Shown here: in pieces, positions 19,254 through 29,194 of the stretch | How positions within the stretch are numbered: position 1 is the stretch's first letter | How the letters are laid out: every line of letters begins with the position of its first letter | Assembly (NCBI RefSeq): GCF_000520955.1 | Contig: NZ_JACC01000007.1 | Span: 124,001-188,000 of the forward strand | Length of the DNA: 64,000 bases | Direction: 5' to 3' | From: Aquimarina pacifica | GTDB taxonomy: Bacteria > Bacteroidota > Bacteroidia > Flavobacteriales > Flavobacteriaceae | Notes under the pieces: generated by a model | What the model was told of the DNA's origin: nothing | The model's database searches: none | The model's input: only the letters and a program-made list of their open reading frames with translations | Translations under genes and position numbers: made by a program

Positions 19254-19283
19254 AAAAGGAGTAACATAAATGTTACTCCTTTT
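19254..19283. terminator. Terminator downstream of tRNA-Gln
   Basis: A 13-bp perfect inverted repeat (AAAAGGAGTAACA with TGTTACTCCTTTT), loop TAAA, flanked by A- and T-runs. It begins 3 bases past the 3' end of the minus-strand tRNA and would end that transcript. It works on both strands. Confidence 0.8.
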
Positions 19284-19285
19284 TG

Positions 19286-19358
19286 TTGGTCTACTAGGGC
19301 TCGAACCTAGACTCTTCTGGACCAAAACCAGACGTGTTGCCAGTTACACCATAGACCA
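19286..19358 (-). tRNA. tRNA-Gln (anticodon UUG)
   Basis: The minus strand folds into a full cloverleaf: acceptor TGGTCTA/TAGACCA, D-stem GTGT/ACAC, anticodon stem TCTGG/CCAGA with loop TTTTGGT (anticodon TTG, Gln), variable AGAGT, T-stem CTAGG/CCTAG with loop TTCGAGC, and discriminator A. CCA is not encoded. Confidence 0.96.
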
Positions 19359-19375
19359 ATAGATGTTTGCGGGTG

Positions 19376-19406
19376 CAAATTTAAGATATTCTTTTTTGTA
19401 TACAAA
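19376..19406 (-). promoter_or_regulatory. Promoter of tRNA-Gln
   Basis: Minus strand TTTG (19406-19403), exactly 19 bases, TAAATTTG (19383-19376): a perfect match to the Bacteroidota consensus, 17 bases before the mature tRNA 5' end. Confidence 0.8.
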
Positions 19407-19558
19407 CATTTTTTAAAAATTTATTCCAAAAAATTTTATTCTACTCCTTCACTCTGCTCGCAAAACATAAACTTCTGTTAAGCGTTTATTAAAAAAAACA
19501 ATCTGAAAGTATTTTTATTACTAAATTCGCCATAAGTTACACAATCGAATACTTTTTT

Positions 19559-22500
19559 ATGAGCACATTCAACTTTACTAAGTGGAATAAAATACTAGGA
19601 TGGGTCGTTTTTACAATTGCATTATGTGTTTATGCAATGACAGTAGAACCAACTGCCAGTTTTTGGGATGCAGGAGAATACATCGCTACTTCATCAAAAT
19701 TACAAGTAGGTCACCCTCCGGGAGCCCCACTTTTTCAGATGATTGGAGCCTTTGCATCTGCATTTGCTTCCGACCCTAGTCAAATTGCACTAATGGTAAA
19801 TATGACCTCTGCATTCGCTAGTGCATTTGCCGTTTTGTTTATGTTTTGGTCGATTACCATTCTTGTGAAAAGAGTAATTACTAATGACGAACAACTTACA
19901 AAAAGTAAAGGCATTGCTATTTTAGGTAGCGGATTTGTAGGCGCTCTTTCTTTTACATTTACAGATAGTTTTTGGTTTAATGCCGTAGAGGCCGAAGTAT
20001 ATGCCATGGCAACTTGTATTTTGGCAATTCTTTTTTACCTAGGATTACTCTGGGAAAGAGATATGCATGCCCCTAGAGGCAATAAATGGCTCATCTTAAT
20101 TTCATTTATCGTTGGACTATCTTTTGGGGTACATTTTATGGGCTTATTGTCTATTCCTGCTATTGGTTTGCTTTATTATTTTAAAAATTACAAAGAAATT
20201 ACCATAAAAAACTTCATTATTGCTAATGTTGTTGTAGTCGCCATCTTACTATTTATCTTCAAATTACTGCTGCCTTCTACACTTAAGTTTTTTGGAGCCT
20301 CAGAAGTCTTTTTTGTGAACTCTGTAGGAATGCCATTTAATTCAGGAACTATTATTGCCGGCCTTATGATTCTTGCCGCATTTTATTTTGCTTTTAAATA
20401 CACTAAAAAGAAAGATTACGTACAACTTAACACCTTATTGCTTTGTGTTGCGTTTATTCTTGTTGGTTTTTCTAGCTGGATAATGCTACCTATACGGGCT
20501 AATGCCGGAACTGTCATTAATGAAAACAATCCCAATAACGCCAGGGAGCTTTTGGCATATTACAATCTAGAACAATATCCCGAGACACATCTTTTTTACG
20601 GACCTCAATTCTCTGAAATCTACGCAGGACTAGACCAAGAAAATCCATATGAAGATGGTAAGCCCAAGTATGAAAAGGACATCAAGACCGGAAAATACAT
20701 TATTGTTAATGATTGGAAGAACGAAAAACAAAATCTCGATGATGCTCACAAAGCATTCTTACCAAGGATGTGGAGTACAGAACATATCGCAAATTATATG
20801 GAGTATTCGGGTCCAATGAAATTTACTATAAAACCAGAATATCAGAGCGAAGAAGAATTACTTGATGCCGTTACACAATTCAGGAGAGAATATGCAAGTG
20901 GTAAGTTAGACAATGATGATTACCATAAGTTTTTACAGTCTTTTGGCAATTACATAGATGTAGAAAAACCCTCTTTTATAGATAATATCAGGTATCTTTT
21001 TGATTACCAAATGGGATATATGTACTGGCGTTATTTTATGTGGAATTTTGTCGGGAGACAAGATGATAACCAAGGTAAACTTACCAATCTAGAAGGAAAC
21101 TGGTTAAGTGGCATCAAATTTATTGATGAAATCCGTTTGGGATCACAAGACAACTTACCTAGTGATACACTTAAAAACAAAGCACGTAACACCTATTTCT
21201 TTTTACCATTATTGTTGGGTCTTGTTGGTTTCGTATTTATGTTTCAGCGAGATAAGAAAAAATTCTGGGTCCTTCTTGTGTTTTTCTTATTTACAGGATT
21301 AGCGCTCAAAATATACCTCAATGAACGACCTTTTGAACCTAGAGAACGAGATTATGCTCTTGTCGGATCTTTCTATGTATTTGCTATATGGATAGGATTT
21401 GGTGTATACGCATTATTTGATCTATTAAAAGACCATATTAAACCCAAAATAACGGCCCCTTTAATTACGGCTGTTTGCTTCTTTGCGGTGCCTGTATTAT
21501 TAGCTTCCCAAAACTGGGATGATCACGATCGATCAAATCGATATACAGCACAATCTATGGCAAAAATGTATTTGCAATCTTGCCAAAAAGATGCTATCCT
21601 TTTTACCATAGGAGATAACGACACCTTTGCACTCTGGTATGCTCAGGAAATAGAAGAGTATCGCACCGATGTTCGAACTGTAAACACTAGTCTATTTGCT
21701 ACAGATTGGTATATTGATCAAATGAAGAGAGCTGCTTATGATGGTAAACCTATTCCGTCTCAACTCACTCATGAATTTTACCGATTTGGAAGCAATGATG
21801 CTATCTATTTCAAGCCAGTCACCAATGATACGATGCTAATAAAAAACTGGATGCGATGGATCGAGACCGACGACCCAAGAACCAAGGGAGATCTACAAAG
21901 TGGCAAAAAAGTAAACACCTTCCCTACAAAACATATCAGAATTCCTGTGGATAAAGAAGCTGTCCTCAGAAACGGTATTGTAAGCCAAGAGGATGCTGAT
22001 TTGATTGTACCTTATATCGACATTCATTTAAAAGGAGATTTGCTATTTAAAAATCGTCTTCTGATGCTTGATATTATCGCCAATAACAATTGGGAAAGAC
22101 CTATTTACTTTACTGGTGGAAGTTATGGAGATGATGATTTCTTATGGATGAAAGATTATTTACAACTTGATGGTGTAACTTTTAAACTTGTTCCTATCCT
22201 CTCAAAAATCAACCCAAACAATCCATTTGAAATGGGTCGAATCGATACCGATTTAATGTATAAAAATGTAACAAGTTGGGATTGGGGAAATAGCAATGAT
22301 CCTAACATATATCACGACCCAGAAACTAGAAAAAATGCGATTACCTATAGAAGTAATTTAGCGCGATTAGTAGAAGCCCTAATAGAAGAAGGTGAAGAAG
22401 ACAAAGCCAAAGAAATTCTTGATTTGGCTATGGACAAAATGCCTATCGAATATTATGAATTCTATACACTTGTAGAACCCTACGTTAGTGGATACTATCA

Positions 22501-22858
22501 AATAGGTGAAAAACAAAAAGCTAGAGAACTGTGGAACAAATTAGCCACAAAGTATCAAGAACAACTCACCTATTTCGGAAGCCTAGATCTTAAAGATCAG
22601 TACCTCTATGCCGAAGAAATAGTAACAAATGTAGAGCGCTACAGAAGTGTGGTTGATCTGTTATTGATTAATCAGGATCGAGAAATGATCGAAGAAAAAG
22701 CAGGCGAGTTTAATAAATACCTTGAACTCTTTACAAGACTCTATTCTGCTGATGAAGGATATGACGAAGAAACCATTCGCAAACAAGAAGAAGATCTTAT
22801 CAAAGAATTCCAAAATCAAGAAGTTGAAGCAGATTCTTTAGACAGTATACCAAATTAG
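19559..22858 (+). CDS. DUF2723 multi-pass membrane protein (glycosyltransferase-like)
   Basis: 1099 residues. The N-terminal part has about 12 membrane helices with the DUF2723 signature near the start (TVEPTASFWDAGEYIATSSK, then VGHPPGAPLFQM); the acidic WDAGEY and HPPGAP loops resemble GT-C glycosyltransferases. The animal relative TMEM260 is a protein O-mannosyltransferase, so a lipid-linked sugar transfer role is plausible but inferred. After about residue 700 come a soluble domain (CQKDAILFTIGDNDTFALWY) and a TPR-like helical C-terminus. Such proteins are nearly universal in Bacteroidota. It is the only gene between tRNA-Gln and a terminator, so probably monocistronic. Confidence 0.88.
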   Translation: MSTFNFTKWNKILGWVVFTIALCVYAMTVEPTASFWDAGEYIATSSKLQVGHPPGAPLFQMIGAFASAFASDPSQIALMVNMTSAFASAFAVLFMFWSITILVKRVITNDEQLTKSKGIAILGSGFVGALSFTFTDSFWFNAVEAEVYAMATCILAILFYLGLLWERDMHAPRGNKWLILISFIVGLSFGVHFMGLLSIPAIGLLYYFKNYKEITIKNFIIANVVVVAILLFIFKLLLPSTLKFFGASEVFFVNSVGMPFNSGTIIAGLMILAAFYFAFKYTKKKDYVQLNTLLLCVAFILVGFSSWIMLPIRANAGTVINENNPNNARELLAYYNLEQYPETHLFYGPQFSEIYAGLDQENPYEDGKPKYEKDIKTGKYIIVNDWKNEKQNLDDAHKAFLPRMWSTEHIANYMEYSGPMKFTIKPEYQSEEELLDAVTQFRREYASGKLDNDDYHKFLQSFGNYIDVEKPSFIDNIRYLFDYQMGYMYWRYFMWNFVGRQDDNQGKLTNLEGNWLSGIKFIDEIRLGSQDNLPSDTLKNKARNTYFFLPLLLGLVGFVFMFQRDKKKFWVLLVFFLFTGLALKIYLNERPFEPRERDYALVGSFYVFAIWIGFGVYALFDLLKDHIKPKITAPLITAVCFFAVPVLLASQNWDDHDRSNRYTAQSMAKMYLQSCQKDAILFTIGDNDTFALWYAQEIEEYRTDVRTVNTSLFATDWYIDQMKRAAYDGKPIPSQLTHEFYRFGSNDAIYFKPVTNDTMLIKNWMRWIETDDPRTKGDLQSGKKVNTFPTKHIRIPVDKEAVLRNGIVSQEDADLIVPYIDIHLKGDLLFKNRLLMLDIIANNNWERPIYFTGGSYGDDDFLWMKDYLQLDGVTFKLVPILSKINPNNPFEMGRIDTDLMYKNVTSWDWGNSNDPNIYHDPETRKNAITYRSNLARLVEALIEEGEEDKAKEILDLAMDKMPIEYYEFYTLVEPYVSGYYQIGEKQKARELWNKLATKYQEQLTYFGSLDLKDQYLYAEEIVTNVERYRSVVDLLLINQDREMIEEKAGEFNKYLELFTRLYSADEGYDEETIRKQEEDLIKEFQNQEVEADSLDSIPN

Positions 22859-22868
22859 TAAACATAAA

Positions 22869-22910
22869 ATAAGGGTTACAAAGTATTTGACTACACTCTG
22901 TAACCCTTAT
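22869..22910 (+). terminator. Terminator after DUF2723 gene
   Basis: A 12-bp stem (ATAAGGGTTACA with TGTAACCCTTAT), 18-base loop, then CTTTTTTATT. It begins 11 bases after the DUF2723 stop and covers the apparent TTG start of the next open frame. Confidence 0.85.
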
Positions 22911-22928
22911 CTTTTTTATTATAACGAT

Positions 22929-23579
22929 GTGATTATTCCTACTAAAACACCTGCTATTTTAAAATGGCTTTTCTCTGGATTTCTATGGGATATTAAAAAC
23001 GGTAGCTCGCATAATAAAATCTTTCTCACCTTTGATGACGGTCCTATCCCGGGAGTTACAGAATTTGTATTAGACCTATTAGAAGAGTATAACGCAAAAG
23101 CTACTTTTTTCTGTATCGGCGACAACATACGTAAGCATCCTACTATTTTTGATAGAATTCTTGATGAAGGACATGCCATAGGCAATCACACTATGAACCA
23201 CCTAAAAGCCTGGAAAACCAATAACAAAGATTATATCCAGAATGTTATAGAATGCCAAAATGCGATTGATAAACGTATAAAAGATAAAAATGCACCTTTA
23301 TTATTTCGCCCTCCTTACGGACAAATTAGCTTTGGTAAAACGAGAATACTAAAAAGAATGGGATATACAATTGTACTCTGGGATGTATTATCTAAGGATT
23401 GGAAACAAGAAATTAAGCCACAAAAATGTTTACAGAACGTACTTAGTAAAGCACAATCTGGGAGTGTTATTGTATTTCATGACAGCATAAAATCTTCTGA
23501 GAAGCTTCAATTTGCGCTCCCAGAAGTACTTAAATATTATACCGAAAAAGGATTTTCTTTTGAGAAGATAGCGTCTTAG
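22929..23579 (+). CDS. Polysaccharide deacetylase (NodB homology, CE4)
   Basis: The NodB domain has its metal and catalytic motifs: TFDDGP (catalytic Asp and metal Asp), H-TMN-H in GNHTMNHL (metal His pair), RPPYG, and a C-terminal VFHDS. It would remove N-acetyl groups from a cell-surface or cell-wall glycan. There is no signal peptide, only a moderately hydrophobic N-terminus. The longest frame starts with TTG at 22887 inside the terminator of the preceding gene. I prefer GTG at 22929 (216 residues, starting IIPTKTPAILKWLF), which fits the compact N-terminus of such proteins. The stop overlaps that of the converging thioredoxin-like gene by 4 bases. Confidence 0.88.
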   Translation: MIIPTKTPAILKWLFSGFLWDIKNGSSHNKIFLTFDDGPIPGVTEFVLDLLEEYNAKATFFCIGDNIRKHPTIFDRILDEGHAIGNHTMNHLKAWKTNNKDYIQNVIECQNAIDKRIKDKNAPLLFRPPYGQISFGKTRILKRMGYTIVLWDVLSKDWKQEIKPQKCLQNVLSKAQSGSVIVFHDSIKSSEKLQFALPEVLKYYTEKGFSFEKIAS

Positions 23580-23878
23580 ACGTACTCTTTCATAATACCG
23601 ATTAATGTATTAGCATCTTGCTCGCCACTTTGTCGCCATAACATTTCACCATCTTTATAGATCATTAATGTAGGGAGTCCTTTGATACGTAGTGCAGTAG
23701 CAAGTTCTTCATTTTTATCTACATCAATTTTTATAACCTTACCCTTATCACCTAGAGCGGCAGCCACATCCTTTAACACAGGATGCATCGCTAGAGAAGG
23801 TTCGTTCCATTCAGTATAAAAATCCAGTAACACCGGAACTTCTATACCAATAATATCTCCAAACTTTGACATGTCCAA
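23576..23878 (-). CDS. Thioredoxin-fold protein lacking the CXXC site
   Basis: 100 residues with a complete thioredoxin fold: LLDFYTEW, KGKVIKIDVDKNEELATALRIKG, cis-Pro in GLPTLMIYKDG. The redox site is gone: where WCGPC is expected there is WNEPS (residues 24-28), and the protein has no Cys at all. I checked the codons (TGG AAC GAA CCT TCT), so this is not an obvious reading error. It cannot act as a disulfide reductase. It might be a structural or chaperone-like partner, as non-catalytic thioredoxins are elsewhere. It converges on the deacetylase gene. Confidence 0.85.
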   Translation of the reverse strand: MDMSKFGDIIGIEVPVLLDFYTEWNEPSLAMHPVLKDVAAALGDKGKVIKIDVDKNEELATALRIKGLPTLMIYKDGEMLWRQSGEQDANTLIGIMKEYV

Positions 23879-23954
23879 AATTTTTATGTTGCTGGTCTAT
23901 TTTTAAAATATTATTTGACCTCTAACTAATTGTAAATATAACACTTTATATTCA

Positions 23955-25193
23955 TTATGCTGATTTTGACCCTTTACGCAATTCTATGACCGTAATCTCA
24001 GGCCAAATTCCTACCCTACCGGGAAAAGCATGAAACCCAAAACCTCTGTTTACATTAAGATAGCGTCCCATTTCTTGATACATTCCTGCCCACTGTTTAT
24101 ACACATATTGCACAGGACTCCATTGAATAAATCCCGGAATCTCGATTCCGAATTGAAAACCATGGGTATGCCCGCTTAAGGTAAGATGATAATGATCATC
24201 ATGGCCCTTTACCTCATGCTCCCAATGCGAGGGATCATGACTTAGCAAGATTTTAAAATCTTCTTTTGCGACCTTTTCTGAGGCTTTTGTCAAATCTCCT
24301 GCTTTCTTAAAATTATGCCCCCAATTTTCTACACCAATCACCGCCAGGCGGGAACCTTCTTTCTCAATAAAAGCACTATCATTAAGTAACAGATTAAAAT
24401 CAATTTTAGTATGGATATTCTTTATTGCTTCAAAATTAGCATCCTTTTCTTCTTCACTGTTCCATGTTACATACTCTCCATAATCATGATTTCCCAAAAC
24501 TGAATACTTGCCATATTGAGGGTTTTTAATGTTCTTAAAAACACCTATCCAATCATCCATCTCCTTTGCCATAGTATTAACAATATCTCCTGTAAACAAA
24601 ATAAGATCTGTCTCTTGTTCATTAATTAAGTCAATTGCGTATTCTATTTTTGAGGGATCATCAAAACTTCCTGAATGAATATCTGAAATTTGGGTAATTT
24701 TGAACCCATCAAAAGTTTTTGGGAGATCATCAAAATACACAACATGCTTTACTACTTTAAAATTATATTTCCCTCTAAAAATACCATGTAGTAATCCTGC
24801 AAAAGGAATCGCAGCTACTCCCAAGGCTATCTGACTTATAAATTTTCGGCGTTCGGGAATATATTGGGTTGCATTGCCGTCAAAAAAGGTATTCGTAAGA
24901 TAATTATAGCCTGCAATACATAGTCTTACAATATCTTCGCCAAACATAAAAATAACCAACACCAATTTTGTAGCTAGCGTAACCATCAAAAAAGCACTGG
25001 CTCTAAGCGTATATTTTGTTGGTCCTACACTTCGGTCATAATTAAAAAATGTATATATAATATATGCAAAAATCCCTATCGAAATAATGAGATAAATGAT
25101 CTGAATGATCTGATTTCTAGCTATAGTTTTTACAGCTTGATATGCATACACTTCTAGAAGTATATATATGAATATGGGGATTAGCCAGCGCAT
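23955..25193 (-). CDS. Membrane-anchored metallophosphoesterase
   Basis: 412 residues: about four membrane helices in the first 130, then a calcineurin-like phosphoesterase domain with all metal motifs: ISDIHSGSF (D-x-H), TGDIVN (GD), GNHDYG (GNHD), LLSHDPSHW and SGHTHGFQFG (GHTH). Family members of this shape (YkuE-like) act on phospholipids or UDP-lipid intermediates at the membrane; the substrate here is unknown. The start ATG lies directly before the first helix. The gene stands alone, 76 bases from the thioredoxin-like gene in the same direction. Confidence 0.9.
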   Translation of the reverse strand: MRWLIPIFIYILLEVYAYQAVKTIARNQIIQIIYLIISIGIFAYIIYTFFNYDRSVGPTKYTLRASAFLMVTLATKLVLVIFMFGEDIVRLCIAGYNYLTNTFFDGNATQYIPERRKFISQIALGVAAIPFAGLLHGIFRGKYNFKVVKHVVYFDDLPKTFDGFKITQISDIHSGSFDDPSKIEYAIDLINEQETDLILFTGDIVNTMAKEMDDWIGVFKNIKNPQYGKYSVLGNHDYGEYVTWNSEEEKDANFEAIKNIHTKIDFNLLLNDSAFIEKEGSRLAVIGVENWGHNFKKAGDLTKASEKVAKEDFKILLSHDPSHWEHEVKGHDDHYHLTLSGHTHGFQFGIEIPGFIQWSPVQYVYKQWAGMYQEMGRYLNVNRGFGFHAFPGRVGIWPEITVIELRKGSKSA

Positions 25194-25490
25194 AGGGTCT
25201 TATTTAGGTTTAAATTACCAAACAAAACTATCTCTCATTTTTAGTTCTTTACAATATTTTAAGGAAAAATTAACGATAAATGAAATTATACAAGAAAAAA
25301 CGTTAAATTGATAATTATTTAAAGCATAAATCTTAGGAATTTATTGCTGAAGTAAGATTTTTATTTGTAAATTCGTTTCATAGTTTTTTTACAAACTTAT
25401 ATTTTTAAGACAAAATCAAACCTTATATACATATATAATAATACAATATTTATAGCAGTTGATACATTGTTATCAATTTTATTTTGGGGC

Positions 25491-25518
25491 GAAATGCCGT
25501 CAGTTTTGACGGCATTTC
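25491..25518 (+). terminator. Strong terminator with no gene before it (possible small RNA end)
   Basis: Perfect 12-bp stem (GAAATGCCGTCA with TGACGGCATTTC), loop GTTT, then TTTTTGTTTTT. On the plus strand the nearest upstream gene start is more than 2 kb away and on the other strand. In 25194-25490 I see no ORF. The hairpin may end a short RNA transcribed from inside this gap. Confidence 0.75.
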
Positions 25519-25634
25519 TTTTTGTTTTTAATTAAGCGAGTGTAGTTTACACTTTTTAAATTATAATAAAGTTCTACGCTAAATTTCATCAATCTTCTTT
25601 TTATATTGCATTCCTAAAAAAATCACCGCATATC

Positions 25635-28469
25635 ATGTCACAAAAACGTCTTTTCTTGCTAGATGCATTCGCACTAATTTTTCGCGGATATTATGCCTTA
25701 ATCAAAAATCCGCGAATCAATTCTAAAGGTCAGGATACTTCTGCCGTTTTGGGGTTTGTGAATTCTTTATTTGATGTTATAAAAAGAGAAAAGCCAGATC
25801 ATTTGGCAGTTGCCTTTGATAAACAAGGAAGTAAAGACCGTCTAGAGATTTTTCCGGAATATAAGGCAAATCGTGATGAAACTCCAGAAGCTATTAAGAT
25901 TGCTGTCCCTATTATTCAGGAATTATTAAAAGCTATGCACATTCCGATTATAGAGCGTGCGGGTGTAGAAGCCGATGATTTGATAGGGACCATTGCAAAA
26001 CAAGCCGAAAAAGAAGGATATCAAACCTATATGGTAACTCCAGACAAGGACTATGCACAGTTAGTGTCTGAAAATATTTTTATGTATCGCCCTGCCAGAA
26101 TGGGAAATGGTATAGAAATTTGGGGAATCCCAGAAGTACAAAAGAAGTTTGAGGTAGAACGCCCAGAACAGGTAATTGATTACCTAGGTATGATGGGAGA
26201 TGCTGTTGACAATATACCTGGATTACCGGGAGTCGGAGATAAAACTGCCAAGAAATTTATTGCAGCCTATGGCTCTATGGAAGGATTGCTTGCCAATACA
26301 GACCAACTAAAGGGTAAGATGAAAGAAAAAGTCGAAGCAAATGCAGAATTAGGTTTGCTGTCTAAGAAATTAGCTACCATTATTCTGGATTGTGACGTTA
26401 CTTTTGATGCCAAAGATTATGAATTTACTACGGCACCAGATGCAAAAAAAGTGCATGAGATTTTTGAAGAATTAGAATTTAGAAGACTTACTGATCAATT
26501 TACCAAAATATTCTCTGGTGAGGATGTAGCAACTAATACAACAAATACCACTGGGACCAACAAAAAGAAAACAACCCAAGCAGGTGCCGGTCAGTTTTCG
26601 TTATTCGGAGGTGATGATCCCAATACCGCTGATGAAGCTACCTCGTTTTCGAGTAGAAAAACCATAGCAACCACAGAGCATTTTTACCAAAGTATTGCTC
26701 AAGGCATGGCTATGAAGCTATTTCTACAAAACTTACAAAAACAAGAATTCGTATGTTTTGATACAGAAACCACCGGATTAGATCCGCTAGTAGCAGAACT
26801 TGTAGGGATTGCCTTTTCTTGGGAGTCGGGCAAAGGTTTTTATATCCCGTTCCCAGAGGATCGCAATGAAGCGCAAGACCTTATCGAGCAATTACGCCCA
26901 TTCTTTGAGGCAGAAAGCATTACAAAAATCGGTCAAAACCTAAAATATGACATCAAGGTACTTGCAAAATATGATATCGAAGTAAAAGGAACCTTATTTG
27001 ACACCATGCTTGCACATTACCTGATCAATCCGGATATGCGCCATAATATGGATGTCCTTTCTGAAACCTATCTTAATTATACCCCAGTATCAATCACAGA
27101 ACTTATTGGAAAAAAGGGTAAAAACCAACTCTCTTTCAGACAAGTTCCGTTGGATAAGCAAACAGAATATGGTGTAGAAGATGCCGATATCACATATCAG
27201 CTCAAAGAACATTTTGCTCCAGAACTTATCGAAGCAAAACTTACTTCTTTATTCGAAGATATAGAAATCCCATTACTACGCGTACTCGCAGATATGGAAA
27301 TCGAAGGAATTAAGCTGGATCAACCATTCTTAAATGGTTTATCTACAGAACTTGATAATGATATCAAAGCCTTAGAAACAAAAATATATACCGAAGCAGG
27401 AGAAGAATTTAATATTGCATCTCCCAAACAATTGGGAGTAATTCTGTTCGAAAAAATGAAATTGGTCGATAAGCCCAAAAAGACCAAAACCGGTCAATAT
27501 TCTACTGCAGAAGATGTGCTCTCTTATCTTGCCAAAGATCATGAAATCATACAAAACATACTTGATTACAGAGGCTTAGCAAAGCTAAAAAGCACCTATG
27601 TTGATGCCTTACCTGCTCAGGTAAATCCGACCTCGGGACATGTACATACCGATTATATGCAAACCGTCGCTGCTACCGGCAGATTGAGTTCTAATAATCC
27701 TAACTTACAGAATATCCCTATCCGTACCGAGCGCGGACGACAGGTACGAAAAGCTTTTATCCCACGTAATGAAGACTATACATTGCTTGCTGCGGATTAC
27801 TCGCAGATAGAACTACGGATCATTGCGGCTTTAAGTGAAGAGGAAACCATGATCGAAGCGTTTAAAAACGGAGAAGATATTCATGCTTCTACGGCTGCTA
27901 AAGTATTTGATGTTCCGTTAGAAGAGGTAACACGAGAACAACGAAGCAATGCCAAAACAGTCAACTTTGGTATTATTTATGGTGTTTCGGCCTTTGGATT
28001 AAGCAACCAAACCAGTCTCTCACGTAGTGAATCCAAAGAATTAATCGACACCTATTATAAAACATATCCCAAATTACGCAACTATATGAGCGAGCAGGTT
28101 GATTTTGCTCGCGAACATGGGTATGTGCAAACCGTTTTGGGGCGACGTAGATATCTCAAGGACATCAACTCAGCGAATGCCATCGTTCGCGGTGCCGCAG
28201 AACGTAATGCGGTAAATGCACCAATACAGGGAAGTGCCGCAGATATTATTAAAATTGCTATGATTAATATTCATAAAAAACTAAAAGAAGGTACCTATAA
28301 AACCAAAATGTTGTTGCAAGTGCATGATGAACTGGTATTTGATGTCTATAAACCAGAATTAGAAGAGATCAAAACCCTGATCAAAACAGAAATGGAAAAT
28401 GCGTACACTCTCAAGGTCCCCTTAGATGTTGATATGGGACTTGGGGATAATTGGCTAGAGGCGCATTAA
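25635..28469 (+). CDS. polA: DNA polymerase I
   Basis: 944 residues with all three domains. The N-terminal 5' nuclease (about residues 1-290) includes VEADDLIGTIAK and GVGDKTAKKF. The 3'-5' proofreading domain (about 350-540) keeps intact acidic residues, FDTETTGLDP near residue 375. The polymerase domain (about 550-944) has motif A DYSQIELR near residue 720, motif B RSNAKTVNFGIIYG near 770, and motif C VHDEL near 896. It fills gaps and removes RNA primers in replication and repair. A Ser/Thr/Lys-rich linker (about residues 300-320) separates the first two domains. The gene stands alone; the plus-strand hairpin at 25491 isolates it from upstream transcription. Confidence 0.97.
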   Translation: MSQKRLFLLDAFALIFRGYYALIKNPRINSKGQDTSAVLGFVNSLFDVIKREKPDHLAVAFDKQGSKDRLEIFPEYKANRDETPEAIKIAVPIIQELLKAMHIPIIERAGVEADDLIGTIAKQAEKEGYQTYMVTPDKDYAQLVSENIFMYRPARMGNGIEIWGIPEVQKKFEVERPEQVIDYLGMMGDAVDNIPGLPGVGDKTAKKFIAAYGSMEGLLANTDQLKGKMKEKVEANAELGLLSKKLATIILDCDVTFDAKDYEFTTAPDAKKVHEIFEELEFRRLTDQFTKIFSGEDVATNTTNTTGTNKKKTTQAGAGQFSLFGGDDPNTADEATSFSSRKTIATTEHFYQSIAQGMAMKLFLQNLQKQEFVCFDTETTGLDPLVAELVGIAFSWESGKGFYIPFPEDRNEAQDLIEQLRPFFEAESITKIGQNLKYDIKVLAKYDIEVKGTLFDTMLAHYLINPDMRHNMDVLSETYLNYTPVSITELIGKKGKNQLSFRQVPLDKQTEYGVEDADITYQLKEHFAPELIEAKLTSLFEDIEIPLLRVLADMEIEGIKLDQPFLNGLSTELDNDIKALETKIYTEAGEEFNIASPKQLGVILFEKMKLVDKPKKTKTGQYSTAEDVLSYLAKDHEIIQNILDYRGLAKLKSTYVDALPAQVNPTSGHVHTDYMQTVAATGRLSSNNPNLQNIPIRTERGRQVRKAFIPRNEDYTLLAADYSQIELRIIAALSEEETMIEAFKNGEDIHASTAAKVFDVPLEEVTREQRSNAKTVNFGIIYGVSAFGLSNQTSLSRSESKELIDTYYKTYPKLRNYMSEQVDFAREHGYVQTVLGRRRYLKDINSANAIVRGAAERNAVNAPIQGSAADIIKIAMINIHKKLKEGTYKTKMLLQVHDELVFDVYKPELEEIKTLIKTEMENAYTLKVPLDVDMGLGDNWLEAH

Positions 28470-28526
28470 GTCTATATAAATACACTTTGTATTAGATTCA
28501 TTGTCTAACAGATCATTTCACAAAAC

Positions 28527-29194
28527 TTGATAGCTCGGATTTGCAATCCGAGCTTATAGATACCTATTAAAACCTGCACATGTTAATTATAATATCCTCT
28601 TTTGTCTAGCACGGAAAATAGTTCCGCGCCATCATATCTGAGCGAAACTTGATAGAGCGGATTTGCAATCCGTGCACTCTACTTATAAAACACTTGATCG
28701 CTCGGTTTTGCAATCCGAGCTTATAGATACCTATTAAAACCTGCACATGTTAATTATAATATCCTCTTTTGTCTAGCACGGAAAATAGTTCCGCGCCATC
28801 ATATCTGAGCGAAACTTGATAGAGCGGATTTGCAATCCGTGCACTCTACTTATAAAACACTTGATCGCTCGGTTTTGCAATCCGAGCTTATAGATACCTA
28901 TTAAAATCTGCACATGTTAATTATAATATCCTCTTTTGTCTAGCACGGAAAATAGTTCCGCGCCATCATATCTGAGCGAAACTTGATAGAGCGGATTTGC
29001 AATCCGTGCACTCTACTTATAAAACACTTGATCGCTCGGTTTTGCAATCCGAGCTTATAGATACCTATTAAAATCTGCACATGTTAATTATAATATCCTC
29101 TTTTGTCTAGCACGGAAAATAGTTCCGCGCCATCATATCTGAGCGAAACTTGATAGAGCGGATTTGCAATCCGTGCACTCTACTTATAAAACAC
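28527..29194. repeat. Four near-identical 167-bp tandem repeats with REP-like palindromes
   Basis: Unit boundaries at 28527, 28694, 28861 and 29028 give an exact 167-bp period. Copies differ by only a few bases (for example TTGATAGCTCGGA in the first against TTGATCGCTCGGT in the others). Every unit carries three imperfect hairpins with a shared CGGA...TCCG core: AGCTCGGATT-TGC-AATCCGAGCT, CACGGAA-aatag-TTCCGCG and GAGCGGATT-TGC-AATCCGTGC. The last unit runs into the 3' end of the RAYT gene. This fits a bacterial REP/BIME array tied to its transposase. Confidence 0.92.

Noticed and set aside
28527..29194. Regular repeats that could suggest a CRISPR array
   Set aside because: The 167-bp period has no short repeat with unique spacers; the entire unit is repeated and no cas gene is near. 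The RAYT explains it better.
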